Shown here: piece by piece, positions 23,933 through 32,478 of the stretch
Layout of the letters: each line of letters starts with the position of its first letter
Numbering within the stretch: the first letter of the stretch is position 1
Source: a virus
Direction: 5' to 3' (one strand)
Virus record (IMG/VR): IMGVR_UViG_3300017971_000122
Coordinates: 1 to 43,093 of that record
Length of the DNA: 43,093 nucleotides
Translations under genes and position numbers: made by a program
Notes under the pieces: generated by a model
Told to the model about the DNA's origin: nothing
Databases searched by the model: none
What the model saw: only the letters and a program-made list of their open reading frames with translations

Positions 23933-25390
23933 TTAAGAAAAACCTACTTCCAATTTAACTACTACAGGTTTAACAGGATCAGACAAGCGGAATCTAGTAG
24001 TCGCAAATCGCGGTACTCTGCCATTTTTACGCCATATAGTTCTTTGCCCGTATTTTCCAGGTTTTCCTATGCGTCTGCTGCGCTCATAATCAAAAGTAAA
24101 ATTATTCTCTGATATTGCCATAGAAACTCTTGGATCTGAGCATAATGAGTTCCCAATGCCAGGTTCCATAGTCAATTCTATAAGTGGAACCCGGAAGGAA
24201 TTGCCTATACTTGCCATAGGCTGAGTAGAAAAAACCCTTACAATATTATTAGAATATTCTTGATAGACGCTATCGTCCAATCTACCAATTCTACCATCTT
24301 GACTATCCCCAACCAAAGTATAGCCATAAGCAGTAACGAGAGAATTAACCCTCCAGCGAGTTTGTTGTAAGTCACCATTCGAATCCGGTATACCTGATTG
24401 TTGAACATGCCAGAATCCAGTAGTTATATTATAGATAAAAGCCGTTGTAGTAAATACGAATGCTACATAAAACTGGCCTTTTTGACCCCAAGCAAGAGAG
24501 AACGCTGCTTCTATAGTCTCCTCAGAATAATCGTGTAATGCGCTATCAATGGCTATGGTAGATATTTTAGAAAAAGCACCTTGATAAAACATCCAGATAG
24601 CGGCACGCTCATTCTTTCCACCGCCTATCATAAAGAAGCGTTCATTAGTGGCGATTAACGACGCGGGAGCGTAGCACCCTTTATCATAGAACTGGTTTCC
24701 TCTTTGGAATGGGAAGCCAGAACCACCTATATTCTGAAAAGTTTCAGTTGTCTCAGACCCAGTAAGATAAATAAGGTTTTTATATACTATTGGCGCGACG
24801 ACTGGATCAGGATCCGACTCAGCAGAACTAAAATCAAGAGCATCCCAAGCAGTACCGTCATTAAGACTTGAAACAATCCATTTCTTGGAGTCTGTAGAGC
24901 AAGCAAAATAGCCATCAATAAATACAACATACTGAGGATTGCCGTTAGCAGTAAAATCAGCATCAGTTATCTGTACAAGGCCTCCAGCTACGGTATAAAT
25001 ATAGCCATTTCCACCAGGTACGAGTATCATTAACTGCGTGCCATTATCAGCTATAGATACGCGGCCAGTTCCTGCAACAGTACCAAGGGAGGTCGCTGTC
25101 CAAACTTCTTCGCCCAAGACAACAGATACGTTCAGCCTATATAGGGTGGTACCATTTACAAAGTAAGCTATGCCGCCCATATCCCATGATCCGCGATTGG
25201 CATCCGCAGAAAGTTCTCCAGTAGTAGTTAAAAGCTCTATCCCTTGAGAACCTATGAGAGCTATGTCAGTTAAGGCTGGATACTCAATTTTTATCGGTAT
25301 CCAATTGACGCACTCTTGATGCGAAATAGGCAAAGAATCTAGAGTATAAAATCCATTGCTAAGAGGAACTTTTTGTCTTTCAAATGGCAT
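23933..25390 (-). CDS. P22 gp10-like tail hub / DNA stabilisation protein
   Basis: The 485-residue protein has the features of P22 gp10 (472 residues), the packaged-DNA stabilisation and tail hub protein. It starts MPFERQKVPLSNGFY with SISHQECVNWIPI, followed by repeated beta-propeller-like strands (IAYFVNGTTLYRLN, TLVGDSQDGRIGRLD), and ends with a VVVKLEVGF strand. In P22, gp10 hexamers bind below gp4 and close the portal. The start ATG overlaps the stop of the upstream gene (TAATG). Order after the gp4 homologue supports the call, although an extra beta-helix protein is inserted between the two. Confidence 0.88.
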   Translation of the reverse strand: MPFERQKVPLSNGFYTLDSLPISHQECVNWIPIKIEYPALTDIALIGSQGIELLTTTGELSADANRGSWDMGGIAYFVNGTTLYRLNVSVVLGEEVWTATSLGTVAGTGRVSIADNGTQLMILVPGGNGYIYTVAGGLVQITDADFTANGNPQYVVFIDGYFACSTDSKKWIVSSLNDGTAWDALDFSSAESDPDPVVAPIVYKNLIYLTGSETTETFQNIGGSGFPFQRGNQFYDKGCYAPASLIATNERFFMIGGGKNERAAIWMFYQGAFSKISTIAIDSALHDYSEETIEAAFSLAWGQKGQFYVAFVFTTTAFIYNITTGFWHVQQSGIPDSNGDLQQTRWRVNSLVTAYGYTLVGDSQDGRIGRLDDSVYQEYSNNIVRVFSTQPMASIGNSFRVPLIELTMEPGIGNSLCSDPRVSMAISENNFTFDYERSRRIGKPGKYGQRTIWRKNGRVPRFATTRFRLSDPVKPVVVKLEVGFS

Positions 25391-26943
25391 TAGCTTGCGA
25401 TCCTCATAGTTATTTTGGTAATAGTTATATCTACTCCTGTATCATCATTCTGTACCCACAGCTCATAGTAATCACCATTTTCAGCCTCATCAGACCATAG
25501 CATATTGATATTACCAATATCGCCAGCAGTGTATTCTCTCGTTACAGCAGAAGCTGCTATCTGAACGCCGTTTTTATAGAAAAAGAATGTTGCGTCATCA
25601 GTACCAGTTACAATGCTTGATGAAATAGTAGCTTGAAGTACTACATGCGAGCCTTTACCATTATAGGTAAATCTTCCTCCCGCTGTCCCTGTTATACGAT
25701 GCTCTTCATGCATAGTCCATGTAGCACCAACGATAGCAGGAGTTGTAGCTGCGGCAATAACCACGTTACCAGAACCGCGAGTGGTTAAGACTTCATCATA
25801 TGAGTCGACTATTTGAGAATTAAGCTCCATCTGCCATCTGTCATCAAACGGCGATAAATTTTCGAGGATATCAGCAGAACCTAACTGAAGAATATTAGTT
25901 ATAGTGCCTATCCCTATAGACTGGATATTTGCAGAAGAAGCAGCACCTGTAATACAGTATCCTGTTCCGTTATTCTGGAATAGTACTTTGTCAATATTAA
26001 CAGAGTAGAATACAGCGGCATCAAGGTCTATAACGCTGTCAGATCCTGAGGCTTTAGTAAAGCCACAAATATTGATAATAAGAACATTGATATTGCCAGA
26101 GAAAGTCAGTCCTGTCCCAGATAAAACATATACATTGACATTATCGATGTATATAATGCCTCCATCATCGAAATTGCCCAAGTTGAGCACACTAATGCCG
26201 CAGCTGAATAAACGGAATATGTTAGTACCAACCGAGTCTGTCCAGTTAAACATAGTTCCGCTTGTACAGGTCAGATAGACATCTTTGATCTTAACACTTT
26301 TATCAGCTATAGTAAACATGGTAGCTGCACCAGTATAAGTCAAGTTTATCAGAGTACTATCTGATCCAGTTATAACAGTATTACTGCCAAATATGAATCT
26401 GCTTGCTGTCGATACGTCATTCAGCAGATAGTACTCAGTATCGTCTTCAAGAGTAATGACCCCACCTACAGCAGTAGGAAAGTCGCTTTCTTGGTATACG
26501 TAAACTGTTTTTGTAGAGCCGGGAGTACCTGATTCTGATATTTGGATGATATCACCAGAAGCCGCTACAGTAATACCGGTTCCACCAACGATACTTCTGA
26601 TAGTAGGGCTAACGGCAGATTCATTAGCTAAGACAGGTGCACCTGTTTTATTGACAGTGAAATTGTGATCAAGCTTAACGCCGCCGGCAGCACTCAAAGA
26701 AGCTGTTATTGCTGATCCGCCTATAATACTGCGGATATAGTTAATTCCACCTAACAGATAAAATACAGGAATAGCAGTAACATCGCCTATGGAAGCGATA
26801 TTGCCAGATATACCAAGGCTTGCCACAAAGTCCGCATAAGAGATACGAAAATTCTGCCCATTGCGTACAAAATCCAGATAATCACCTGTAGTCAATAATG
26901 ATTTTGCTATGAACTTACTCTTTTTAATATCAGAATCTCTCAT
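25390..26943 (-). CDS. Beta-helix tail or needle-type protein with C-terminal knob, 517 aa
   Basis: The protein lies between the gp4 and gp10 homologues. Residues 1-45 are a short helical region with GDYLDFVRNGQNFRISYADF. Two IRSIxGGxxIT repeats follow (about 70-80 and 117-127). A parallel beta-helix region occupies about 180-365, with regularly spaced LINLTY, FTIADKSVKIKDVYLT and VYVLSGTGLTFSGNINVLIIN rungs. The C-terminal 120 residues look like a TNF/C1q-type trimer knob (THE GRFTYNGKG and ATFFFYKNGVQI strands). It may be a tail spike or needle. The start ATG has GAGGAGAG and overlaps the upstream stop. Confidence 0.8.
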   Translation of the reverse strand: MRDSDIKKSKFIAKSLLTTGDYLDFVRNGQNFRISYADFVASLGISGNIASIGDVTAIPVFYLLGGINYIRSIIGGSAITASLSAAGGVKLDHNFTVNKTGAPVLANESAVSPTIRSIVGGTGITVAASGDIIQISESGTPGSTKTVYVYQESDFPTAVGGVITLEDDTEYYLLNDVSTASRFIFGSNTVITGSDSTLINLTYTGAATMFTIADKSVKIKDVYLTCTSGTMFNWTDSVGTNIFRLFSCGISVLNLGNFDDGGIIYIDNVNVYVLSGTGLTFSGNINVLIINICGFTKASGSDSVIDLDAAVFYSVNIDKVLFQNNGTGYCITGAASSANIQSIGIGTITNILQLGSADILENLSPFDDRWQMELNSQIVDSYDEVLTTRGSGNVVIAAATTPAIVGATWTMHEEHRITGTAGGRFTYNGKGSHVVLQATISSSIVTGTDDATFFFYKNGVQIAASAVTREYTAGDIGNINMLWSDEAENGDYYELWVQNDDTGVDITITKITMRIAS

Positions 26944-27428
26944 TATGAACTCTCCTCAGTGTCATCTTCAAGAGCGATGCTACCGCCGGTTTCCTCAAGA
27001 ATCGTACCTTGACTATCGGGATAAAAGGTATTGCTTGCAAAACTTGGATAGTTATTGCCAGAACCTTGAGGAAGGGTGTCGGGATATTGACTTTCTCCAA
27101 TTTCTACAACCAAATTAAGAATAGCATCCCAACCGTCTTTCGCTTTCTTAGCTAAAGTAGGGGTTATGGCGACATCATATTTATCAGCAATAATGATAGC
27201 AAGACCAGCTTTAACTCCTATTTTAGCGCCGTCAGGAATAGTAACTTCCTGACCTAAGTTATCAACTTGGGTATATCCTAAATTGACTCCGAGAGCTGCC
27301 CACATAGCCATCATGTCATTCAGCATCCTAAGAACGGCTCGGCCCTCTGGGGGCTCAATAGGAGCTTCGTCTGCTTGAACGACGAGGTCTTCAAGAGCAT
27401 CAACTACAAATTCATTTGCCTTTGCCAT
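26943..27428 (-). CDS. P22 gp4-like tail accessory factor
   Basis: The protein is 161 residues from ATG 27428 (AAGGAG 8 bases upstream); P22 gp4 has 166. It shows RAVLRMLNDMMAMWAALGVNLGY (helical region, residues 28-50), IPDGAKIGVKAGLAIIIADKYD, then a long flexible Gly/Ser-rich tail ending DDTEESS. Such proteins form the ring between portal and gp10. An earlier ATG at 27446 is in frame but has no ribosome site. It follows two small genes after the coat gene, the place of the gp4 homologue in P22-like phages. Confidence 0.88.
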   Translation of the reverse strand: MAKANEFVVDALEDLVVQADEAPIEPPEGRAVLRMLNDMMAMWAALGVNLGYTQVDNLGQEVTIPDGAKIGVKAGLAIIIADKYDVAITPTLAKKAKDGWDAILNLVVEIGESQYPDTLPQGSGNNYPSFASNTFYPDSQGTILEETGGSIALEDDTEESS

Positions 27429-27630
27429 CGATAAACTCCTTGACATGAGTAATAGCTATGTCTTTAACGGCGTCAAAAAAGCTTTCTTCTGATACTCCAG
27501 TTACTGAGTGTAAGTAGTCGCCAAGTTCCTCGAATGACTCGCATTGGGTAATAAACTGCGAGTGCCATAGCAAGGAACCTGGCTTGCCGGAGCCTTTATC
27601 AGGATTTAGAGGTCTCATCGGTCTCTTCAT
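27412..27630 (-). CDS. Small hypothetical protein before gp4-like gene, 72 aa
   Basis: The frame begins MKRPMRPLNPDKGSGKPGSLLWHSQF. The basic Pro-rich N-terminus leads into helices ESFEELGDYLHSVTGVSEESFF and VKDIAITHVKEF. The start is uncertain: ATG 27630 has GAGG too close, and ATG 27618 is an alternative. It overlaps the upstream 58-aa gene and the downstream gp4-like gene, so translation is probably coupled. Function unknown, possibly an assembly factor. Confidence 0.68.
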   Translation of the reverse strand: MKRPMRPLNPDKGSGKPGSLLWHSQFITQCESFEELGDYLHSVTGVSEESFFDAVKDIAITHVKEFIDGKGK

Positions 27631-27775
27631 CCTCAGCACCGTTGTTGACAATCTCAGCTTCTAACTGAGTTTCTTTGGCACCGTTCCTGATGAAGAAAGA
27701 ACGATCATTTTTATCAACAATCGCTTTTCTGTAAAAGGGCTCAGTCTTTTTGGGGAAATAAACAGTTACTAGCAT
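27599..27775 (-). CDS. Small protein after coat gene, 58 aa
   Basis: ATG 27775 with AAAGGA about 8 bases upstream begins MLVTVYFPKKTEPFYRK and the frame runs to TGA at 27599. The first part is a strand-turn-strand; the C-terminus is acidic (NNGAEDEETDETSKS). It lies 67 bases after the coat gene and a hairpin. It may be a small head or tail protein. No family is recognised. Confidence 0.68.
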   Translation of the reverse strand: MLVTVYFPKKTEPFYRKAIVDKNDRSFFIRNGAKETQLEAEIVNNGAEDEETDETSKS

Positions 27776-27797
27776 CACGGTATCCTTTCTTAAAGGA

Positions 27798-27826
27798 CTG
27801 CGCAGGAGACCAGGTCTCCTGCGCAG
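27798..27826 (-). terminator. Hairpin after the coat gene
   Basis: CTGCGCAGGAGACC (27798-27811) pairs perfectly with 27813-27826, a 14-bp arm with a single central base, so the real loop is a few bases. On the minus strand TCCTTT follows, a poor U tract. It lies 17 bases after the coat stop and just before a ribosome site. Partial termination or mRNA protection would give coat more product than the genes behind it. Confidence 0.75.
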
Positions 27827-27842
27827 GTTATAAGGTTATAGA

Positions 27843-29111
27843 TTAGGCCAGCCCCCAACCTTTACCAGCGAAGAACGGATTCAGACAAGCAAAAGCCGGC
27901 AGCAGGTCAAACCTGATCTTCTGCTCATTCTTGTCGCCATCACTGTACTTGGAGCAGCGAATGGCAATGCCGTCACTGGTCACAGCGACTGTATCCGTAG
28001 AATACAGCTTGGGCAGCTTCACGAACGCGATCGAGAAAGCGTCCTTGTGGTAGAACAGGTTCGGCTGATACGTAGTAGCCGTGGCACCCAGGAGATTCAC
28101 GACATCGCCAGAAACGGGAGCCGAACTGACGTTGTTGTACTGGCCGTTTGCTTCATAAATCGCAGGGCCAGAAACGAGCAGGTTTCCTGCACCGGAACCA
28201 TCCAGAGTGACATCGGCGGTTACTGTACCCTTCCAGGTAATCGCAGCACCAGATTGGTTGAGAACCACTTTGCCGGTACGAGGATGCACGTAGTACCGAC
28301 CCACGATCTCGACCATTTCACCAGCCTTGACAGTACCTGCGGCGGTAAAGCCAGTAACTGCCAGAGTCTGAATCATGGTGTCTTTGTGGGTGAGATAGGT
28401 AACATCAGGATCAGAGGCCAGGGCGCCAGCACGATCGGCGCAAGCACCAGATACGTAGGAGCTCAAACTGTTGCTGGACAGAGCACGCAGACCTGCAAAC
28501 GGAGTGGCAATCTGAGCGTTTTCCCATGCGCTGCGGATCAGCTGGTCTGCGGAATTGAGGCCGCTTTGGGCACCGGCCAGATTCTGAATGGTAAACGGGT
28601 TCATGACGTAGTGGTGCATGCCTTCAGGAATACCGATAGACTTCATCATCGACATGCCAGTGGCGACGTCAGCCCATGCATCCACGACCGTACCTACGGA
28701 GCCCACTTGCAGGGCCGCGCGCTGGTACATAAAGTCGCAGAAGTTGGTTTCCAGGGTGATCACGGCAGTTTCGGCGGCGGGGGCCAAAATCTCAGTCAGC
28801 TGGTCAAGACTGAGAGCCTCTTCCTTGTTGGTCCAGTCGATGGGCACCGTGATGTAGTTCTGCACCTGAGCGGTGGCTTTGCCACTGACGATGTCATTCC
28901 ACGTAGACGAGGAGATGTCACCACCAGCAGTTTCAACCGACCGGTACTGATGGGGCCGCTTGACGTCGACGTAGTCACCGGAAGAAGGATTGAATTTTCC
29001 CGCGAACAGCTGAGTGTTCACAGTTTTCGTGAGAACCCGCTGTTTTTCGAAAGCGGGAATGAAAGCTCGCATGACTTTGCGAGTAATGTTGCTTGCCAGG
29101 TTGTTCGCCAT
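27843..29111 (-). CDS. Major capsid protein, P22 coat (gp5) family
   Basis: The 422-residue protein (P22 coat has 430) carries P22-family features: MANNLASNITRKVM start, PSSGDYVDVKRPHQY near 40-55, the ITVPIDWTNKEEALSLDQL segment, then NPFTIQNLAGAQSGLNSADQL near 170-190. The fold should be the HK97 type. Base composition is clearly richer in GC than most of the genome, as expected for the most expressed virion protein. The start ATG has GAGAGG upstream. The gene is directly downstream of scaffold, and a hairpin follows. Confidence 0.95.
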   Translation of the reverse strand: MANNLASNITRKVMRAFIPAFEKQRVLTKTVNTQLFAGKFNPSSGDYVDVKRPHQYRSVETAGGDISSSTWNDIVSGKATAQVQNYITVPIDWTNKEEALSLDQLTEILAPAAETAVITLETNFCDFMYQRAALQVGSVGTVVDAWADVATGMSMMKSIGIPEGMHHYVMNPFTIQNLAGAQSGLNSADQLIRSAWENAQIATPFAGLRALSSNSLSSYVSGACADRAGALASDPDVTYLTHKDTMIQTLAVTGFTAAGTVKAGEMVEIVGRYYVHPRTGKVVLNQSGAAITWKGTVTADVTLDGSGAGNLLVSGPAIYEANGQYNNVSSAPVSGDVVNLLGATATTYQPNLFYHKDAFSIAFVKLPKLYSTDTVAVTSDGIAIRCSKYSDGDKNEQKIRFDLLPAFACLNPFFAGKGWGLA

Positions 29112-29124
29112 TGGTTATACCTCT

Positions 29125-30081
29125 CTATTCAAAAGTTACCCCGTCAAGGTATGGATCCTTGCCTTTCCCGGGCTTTCCATCCGGGATTTCTAAAGGATCC
29201 GGAGTATCAGAAACGGCAGGTTTATACTCCTTAGCTTTAGGCAAAACCTCTGATACCAAGAAAGCGACAGAGTTTATACTGTCTAAATTTGCCATTTTTT
29301 CCAAAGTAGAAATATTCTTGCCGAGGTGATTAACGATCAGAGCTGAGTCATTGTGCCCGAGGATAAATCGTGCAACAGCCGGATCTTTAATAAACATAGA
29401 TACCGTCTGATCAGCTTGGCTCATTGTCTCTTCTGAGATTCCAAGCTTTTTGGCGGTAGCCTGCATTTGTTTGATCTGGCTATCGACTAACTCGCGCTGA
29501 GCCTTTTGCTTAGCCGCTACGGCCTCGCGGGCCTGCTGCTGCTTAAGCTCAACTGCCGCATCTGCCTTTGCTTTCGCCTGGATGGCATTGTCCCTTTCTG
29601 TTAACTTGGCCGAGTATTCAGGGTCATAAACATCAGGCATAGGCGGAATTTCGATTACAGCCTCGCCCTCAAGCTCTTTTAGACGCTTAAGGACTTTTTG
29701 GTGCTCAGTTTCAAGCTCTTCTCGCTTTCTCCGTTCTTCATACTTTTCGAAGGTTAATTTGTTAATTCTGTTGTTGACCTTTTCCTGGTTAATAAGATCG
29801 GCCGTCTGGTCTGCAGCAGGATCGGTGGCAGGATCAGCGGCAGGATCAGTGGCAGGATCAGTGGCAGGATCAGTGGCAGGATCAGCCGCAGGATCCGTAG
29901 CCGGGTTGGCGGCAGGATCGGCGGTAGGATCGGCCAGGTCATCTTCATCCCCATCATCATAAACCGTGGTGTCCTGGTTTTCAGCCCCAGTAGGCGTATC
30001 CTGGTTTTCAGCCCCAGTAGGCGTATCCTGGTTTTCAGCCCCAGTAGGCTTCTGATTGTTAGCTGAATCTTGCAGTCCCAT
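29125..30081 (-). CDS. Scaffold protein with tandem repeats, 318 aa
   Basis: The protein lies between portal and coat, the scaffold position. The start is ATG 30081 (AAAGGA 7 bases upstream). The N-terminal 90 residues hold three copies of PTGAENQDT and about ten D-P-A-[AT] units (DNA repeats 29814-29936 and 29974-30049). The middle is a long charged coiled coil (EERRKREELETEHQKVLKRL), and the C-terminus is basic Pro/Gly-rich. P22 scaffold (303 residues) is likewise helical and acidic. The scaffold should drive procapsid assembly and exit before DNA packaging. Length variation in the repeats is possible. Confidence 0.88.
   Translation of the reverse strand: MGLQDSANNQKPTGAENQDTPTGAENQDTPTGAENQDTTVYDDGDEDDLADPTADPAANPATDPAADPATDPATDPATDPAADPATDPAADQTADLINQEKVNNRINKLTFEKYEERRKREELETEHQKVLKRLKELEGEAVIEIPPMPDVYDPEYSAKLTERDNAIQAKAKADAAVELKQQQAREAVAAKQKAQRELVDSQIKQMQATAKKLGISEETMSQADQTVSMFIKDPAVARFILGHNDSALIVNHLGKNISTLEKMANLDSINSVAFLVSEVLPKAKEYKPAVSDTPDPLEIPDGKPGKGKDPYLDGVTFE
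29814..29936. repeat. 12-bp tandem repeats in scaffold gene
   Basis: About ten imperfect copies of GGCAGGATCAGT encode the repeated Asp-Pro-Ala-Thr/Ala units of the scaffold. The period of 12 bp keeps the frame, so gain or loss of units changes only the length of the linker. Confidence 0.85.
29974..30049. repeat. 27-bp tandem repeats in scaffold gene
   Basis: Two exact 27-bp copies (29974-30000, 30001-30027) and a third that diverges at its end encode PTGAENQDT three times. The unit is a multiple of three, so copy-number changes preserve the frame. Confidence 0.9.
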
Positions 30082-30124
30082 AGCCAAGTCCTTTCGTTAA
30101 GTGCCTGGAATACCTCCAGTAGGG

Positions 30125-32209
30125 TTATTGGGTTGTTATTGTGTGTATAAGCTCTCTAGCCTGGCTGTCAAAAGCTCGAGCAACCGAAGGCGTAGCGATC
30201 ACTTCGATACCTGAAGCTTCTCTTATAAGCTTCAGAGTTTCTGCTTGCAGCTTAACCTGCTCATTCAAGCTCTTCATAGCAGCTAACATTCTATTATCAC
30301 GGTCTTTCTGGGCAGCTAATTGCAACTTCATTTCTTCAAGTTGCAGTTTAAGCGTTCGTTCCTGATTTTTGCCCTGCGCGTTTTCAAGCTCAGCCTGAGC
30401 AATCATTAAATTTGCTCTGTCGGTGGGAGTCATATTCCCGTCTTTGCTTTGCTCTTCTAGCAGCTTCTTTTCTTCATCAGTTAACTCGTCAGGAGGAATA
30501 AGGCCGCCAAGAACCATCTGCCGCCTCTTCCTAGCTGCGAGCTTATTCATTCCTGGCGCGTTAATATTATTCAGCAGTACATCGCCGCCTAACTGAAGAA
30601 TGGTCGGATCAACCTGGGCATAATCAGTGATTGCTGCAATTGTTTCTTGCTGTTTAGTTTTAAACGCTGGACCAGCAGAACAAGAGACGCCATACGTACC
30701 ACGACTCAAGTCATTCAAAGTTATGATCTTACCAGTTTCAGCGTCTCTTACTTTTTGGTAAAGAACTTTGGTATCTATTGATCCATCTTGCCCAGTTAAA
30801 GATATGATTTGTGTTTCTTTATAAACTCTTGGAATAGCTTTAACCAGAATTTCACAAGTATGACCAATCGCTAGTTCCAATGAGCTAAGCCATTTTCTTT
30901 TAGGAGCATCAGATTTGGTTTGGAGTTTCTCAATAGCGATGCCAGAACGACGTGCAGGAGCAGTCCCACGATCCTCGTCATATGTTCCAGAAGTTCTTTG
31001 AATAAAATTTTGAGCCGTGGCTGTAGTTTCTACCAGGCTTGGATTAGACTGTGGGGATCCAATATATCCGGGAGGATTCTGACCTTCAACATGGTCATAC
31101 AGCTGAACTGGATCATTATTAGTATTAAGAGTTCTGAGAGTATTTCTGACATCAGGAGATTTGGCCTGGTCTTTAGTTGCCCAAATTTTACCTTTAGGAG
31201 CTAAAGCGCCTTCTTCAATTTTACGTGATTCAGAGTAGTTAATTACCCTCTGCGGATCCATCAATTTCTCGATAAGACCCCAGTAGATAATTTTATTCTC
31301 AGATATTCTATAGTTGCCAAAAACAGGAACAATAGGTATGTAGCAAAAAACAGTGGGTTTACTCTCAGTAAGCCACGCGCTGCCATCGAATATACGCTGT
31401 TGAACCTCTTTATACGCGCGTTTACGCGTTTTATGGACATCGATGCCGGCTTTACGGAGTTCATCCACTACCAAGGAAAACTCTTGGTCAACTACGTAAA
31501 CCGCGCCGTTCGTCATAAGCGCCAATTCGCGGTACTTAGTCTTGCGCTCAAGTAGTTCACCGATGATTACCTCATCAGGCTTTTTATTGGTATAGACAGA
31601 AGTTACTAACCCTTGGCTAACTGACATTCCAGAGCCTTCAGGATATTTTTTCTCGTAAGCCCGTTTTGTAATAGAAGAAAGATTCCAGGCAACATCCGCA
31701 TCCGCCATTGTAGGTAAAACAGCATTCGGATCAAACCAAACGCAGTCCTGAGCGTTGGGTATATGCCGAATCATAAGATCTTGCTGAAATGAGTCACCAT
31801 CACGAAATTCTGTAACAACACGCCAGGCATCAAAACCAGTACTTATCATAGTCCTGGCTGCATGATTGTATGTAAATCTTGCAGGAGGCTGCGAAATTCG
31901 CTCAATAGTGCGTATCGCTCCTTCATATAGCTTAGCTATTTCTTTAGTAGCCTCGCCTCCAGCGGGACTAACGGTAATACCGAAGTCATTAGCCTCAACC
32001 TCACCCATGATGCCGTCAATGATCGGATTACACTCATCAAAAGTGTATTTTGGCCTGTTTTTGAATGTGTTAAGGACAGCAGATTCCCACTGCCCATCCC
32101 TCTTATTTAAAAACAAATCAGCCTCTTTAGACATTTCACGATTGTCTTCTTCGGCTTCTTGTGCTTCTTTTAAAAGGGTTAAACATTCATTGTGGGAACT
32201 GATTGCCAT
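30125..32209 (-). CDS. Portal protein, P22 gp1-like
   Basis: The 694-residue protein (P22 gp1 has 725) shows portal family features: RKPKYTFDECNPIID-type segment near 52-66, EGAIRTIERISQPPARFTYNHAA near 95-118, QDCVWFDPNAVLPTMADADV near 150-170, and a long C-terminal helical region rich in Gln and Leu (KLQLEEMKLQLAAQKDR), like the helical barrel of the P22 portal. Twelve copies should form the vertex ring for DNA entry. The start ATG has GGAGTAAGC. It follows TerL and an 85-aa basic protein and precedes scaffold, as in P22. Confidence 0.92.
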   Translation of the reverse strand: MAISSHNECLTLLKEAQEAEEDNREMSKEADLFLNKRDGQWESAVLNTFKNRPKYTFDECNPIIDGIMGEVEANDFGITVSPAGGEATKEIAKLYEGAIRTIERISQPPARFTYNHAARTMISTGFDAWRVVTEFRDGDSFQQDLMIRHIPNAQDCVWFDPNAVLPTMADADVAWNLSSITKRAYEKKYPEGSGMSVSQGLVTSVYTNKKPDEVIIGELLERKTKYRELALMTNGAVYVVDQEFSLVVDELRKAGIDVHKTRKRAYKEVQQRIFDGSAWLTESKPTVFCYIPIVPVFGNYRISENKIIYWGLIEKLMDPQRVINYSESRKIEEGALAPKGKIWATKDQAKSPDVRNTLRTLNTNNDPVQLYDHVEGQNPPGYIGSPQSNPSLVETTATAQNFIQRTSGTYDEDRGTAPARRSGIAIEKLQTKSDAPKRKWLSSLELAIGHTCEILVKAIPRVYKETQIISLTGQDGSIDTKVLYQKVRDAETGKIITLNDLSRGTYGVSCSAGPAFKTKQQETIAAITDYAQVDPTILQLGGDVLLNNINAPGMNKLAARKRRQMVLGGLIPPDELTDEEKKLLEEQSKDGNMTPTDRANLMIAQAELENAQGKNQERTLKLQLEEMKLQLAAQKDRDNRMLAAMKSLNEQVKLQAETLKLIREASGIEVIATPSVARAFDSQARELIHTITTQ

Positions 32210-32212
32210 TGC

Positions 32213-32470
32213 TTACTCCAGAGTGTAGTTAAAAGCTTTATCCAACTGGCTCTTCTTTTTACCGCGAGTGGTTAAGTAAGACCCGGCAGTATTGTCTTTT
32301 GCCTGTCTGGTAGGCGTATTCTTGCTAGCTTTAGCCTCTTTTGCCATCATTTTGTCAGCGTATTTCCAAGAGGCTGCAACAAGGTCCGGCCTAGCTTTAT
32401 TGCTATTTTTATGGCGCTTGAGATACCTTTCTGAGTACTCCAACCGGCGTTCTTTTTTACTCTTAGGCAT
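32213..32470 (-). CDS. Small basic protein between terminase and portal, 85 aa
   Basis: The Lys/Arg-rich protein begins MPKSKKERRLEYSERYLKRH and ends in KSQLDKAFNYTLE. It looks helical and charged throughout (ASWKYADKMMAKEAKASK). The ribosome site AGGAGGAAGT is strong. It may bind DNA or the portal during packaging, but no homologous function is known to me. Confidence 0.75.
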   Translation of the reverse strand: MPKSKKERRLEYSERYLKRHKNSNKARPDLVAASWKYADKMMAKEAKASKNTPTRQAKDNTAGSYLTTRGKKKSQLDKAFNYTLE

Positions 32471-32478
32471 ACTTCCTC

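Noticed and set aside
28047-29234. A 395-codon open frame on the plus strand opposite the coat gene.
   Set aside because: It is the antisense shadow of the GC-rich coat gene. It has no ribosome site, and no protein features.
29754-29962. Open frames on both strands across the scaffold repeats.
   Set aside because: They are low-complexity shadows of the 12-bp tandem repeat.
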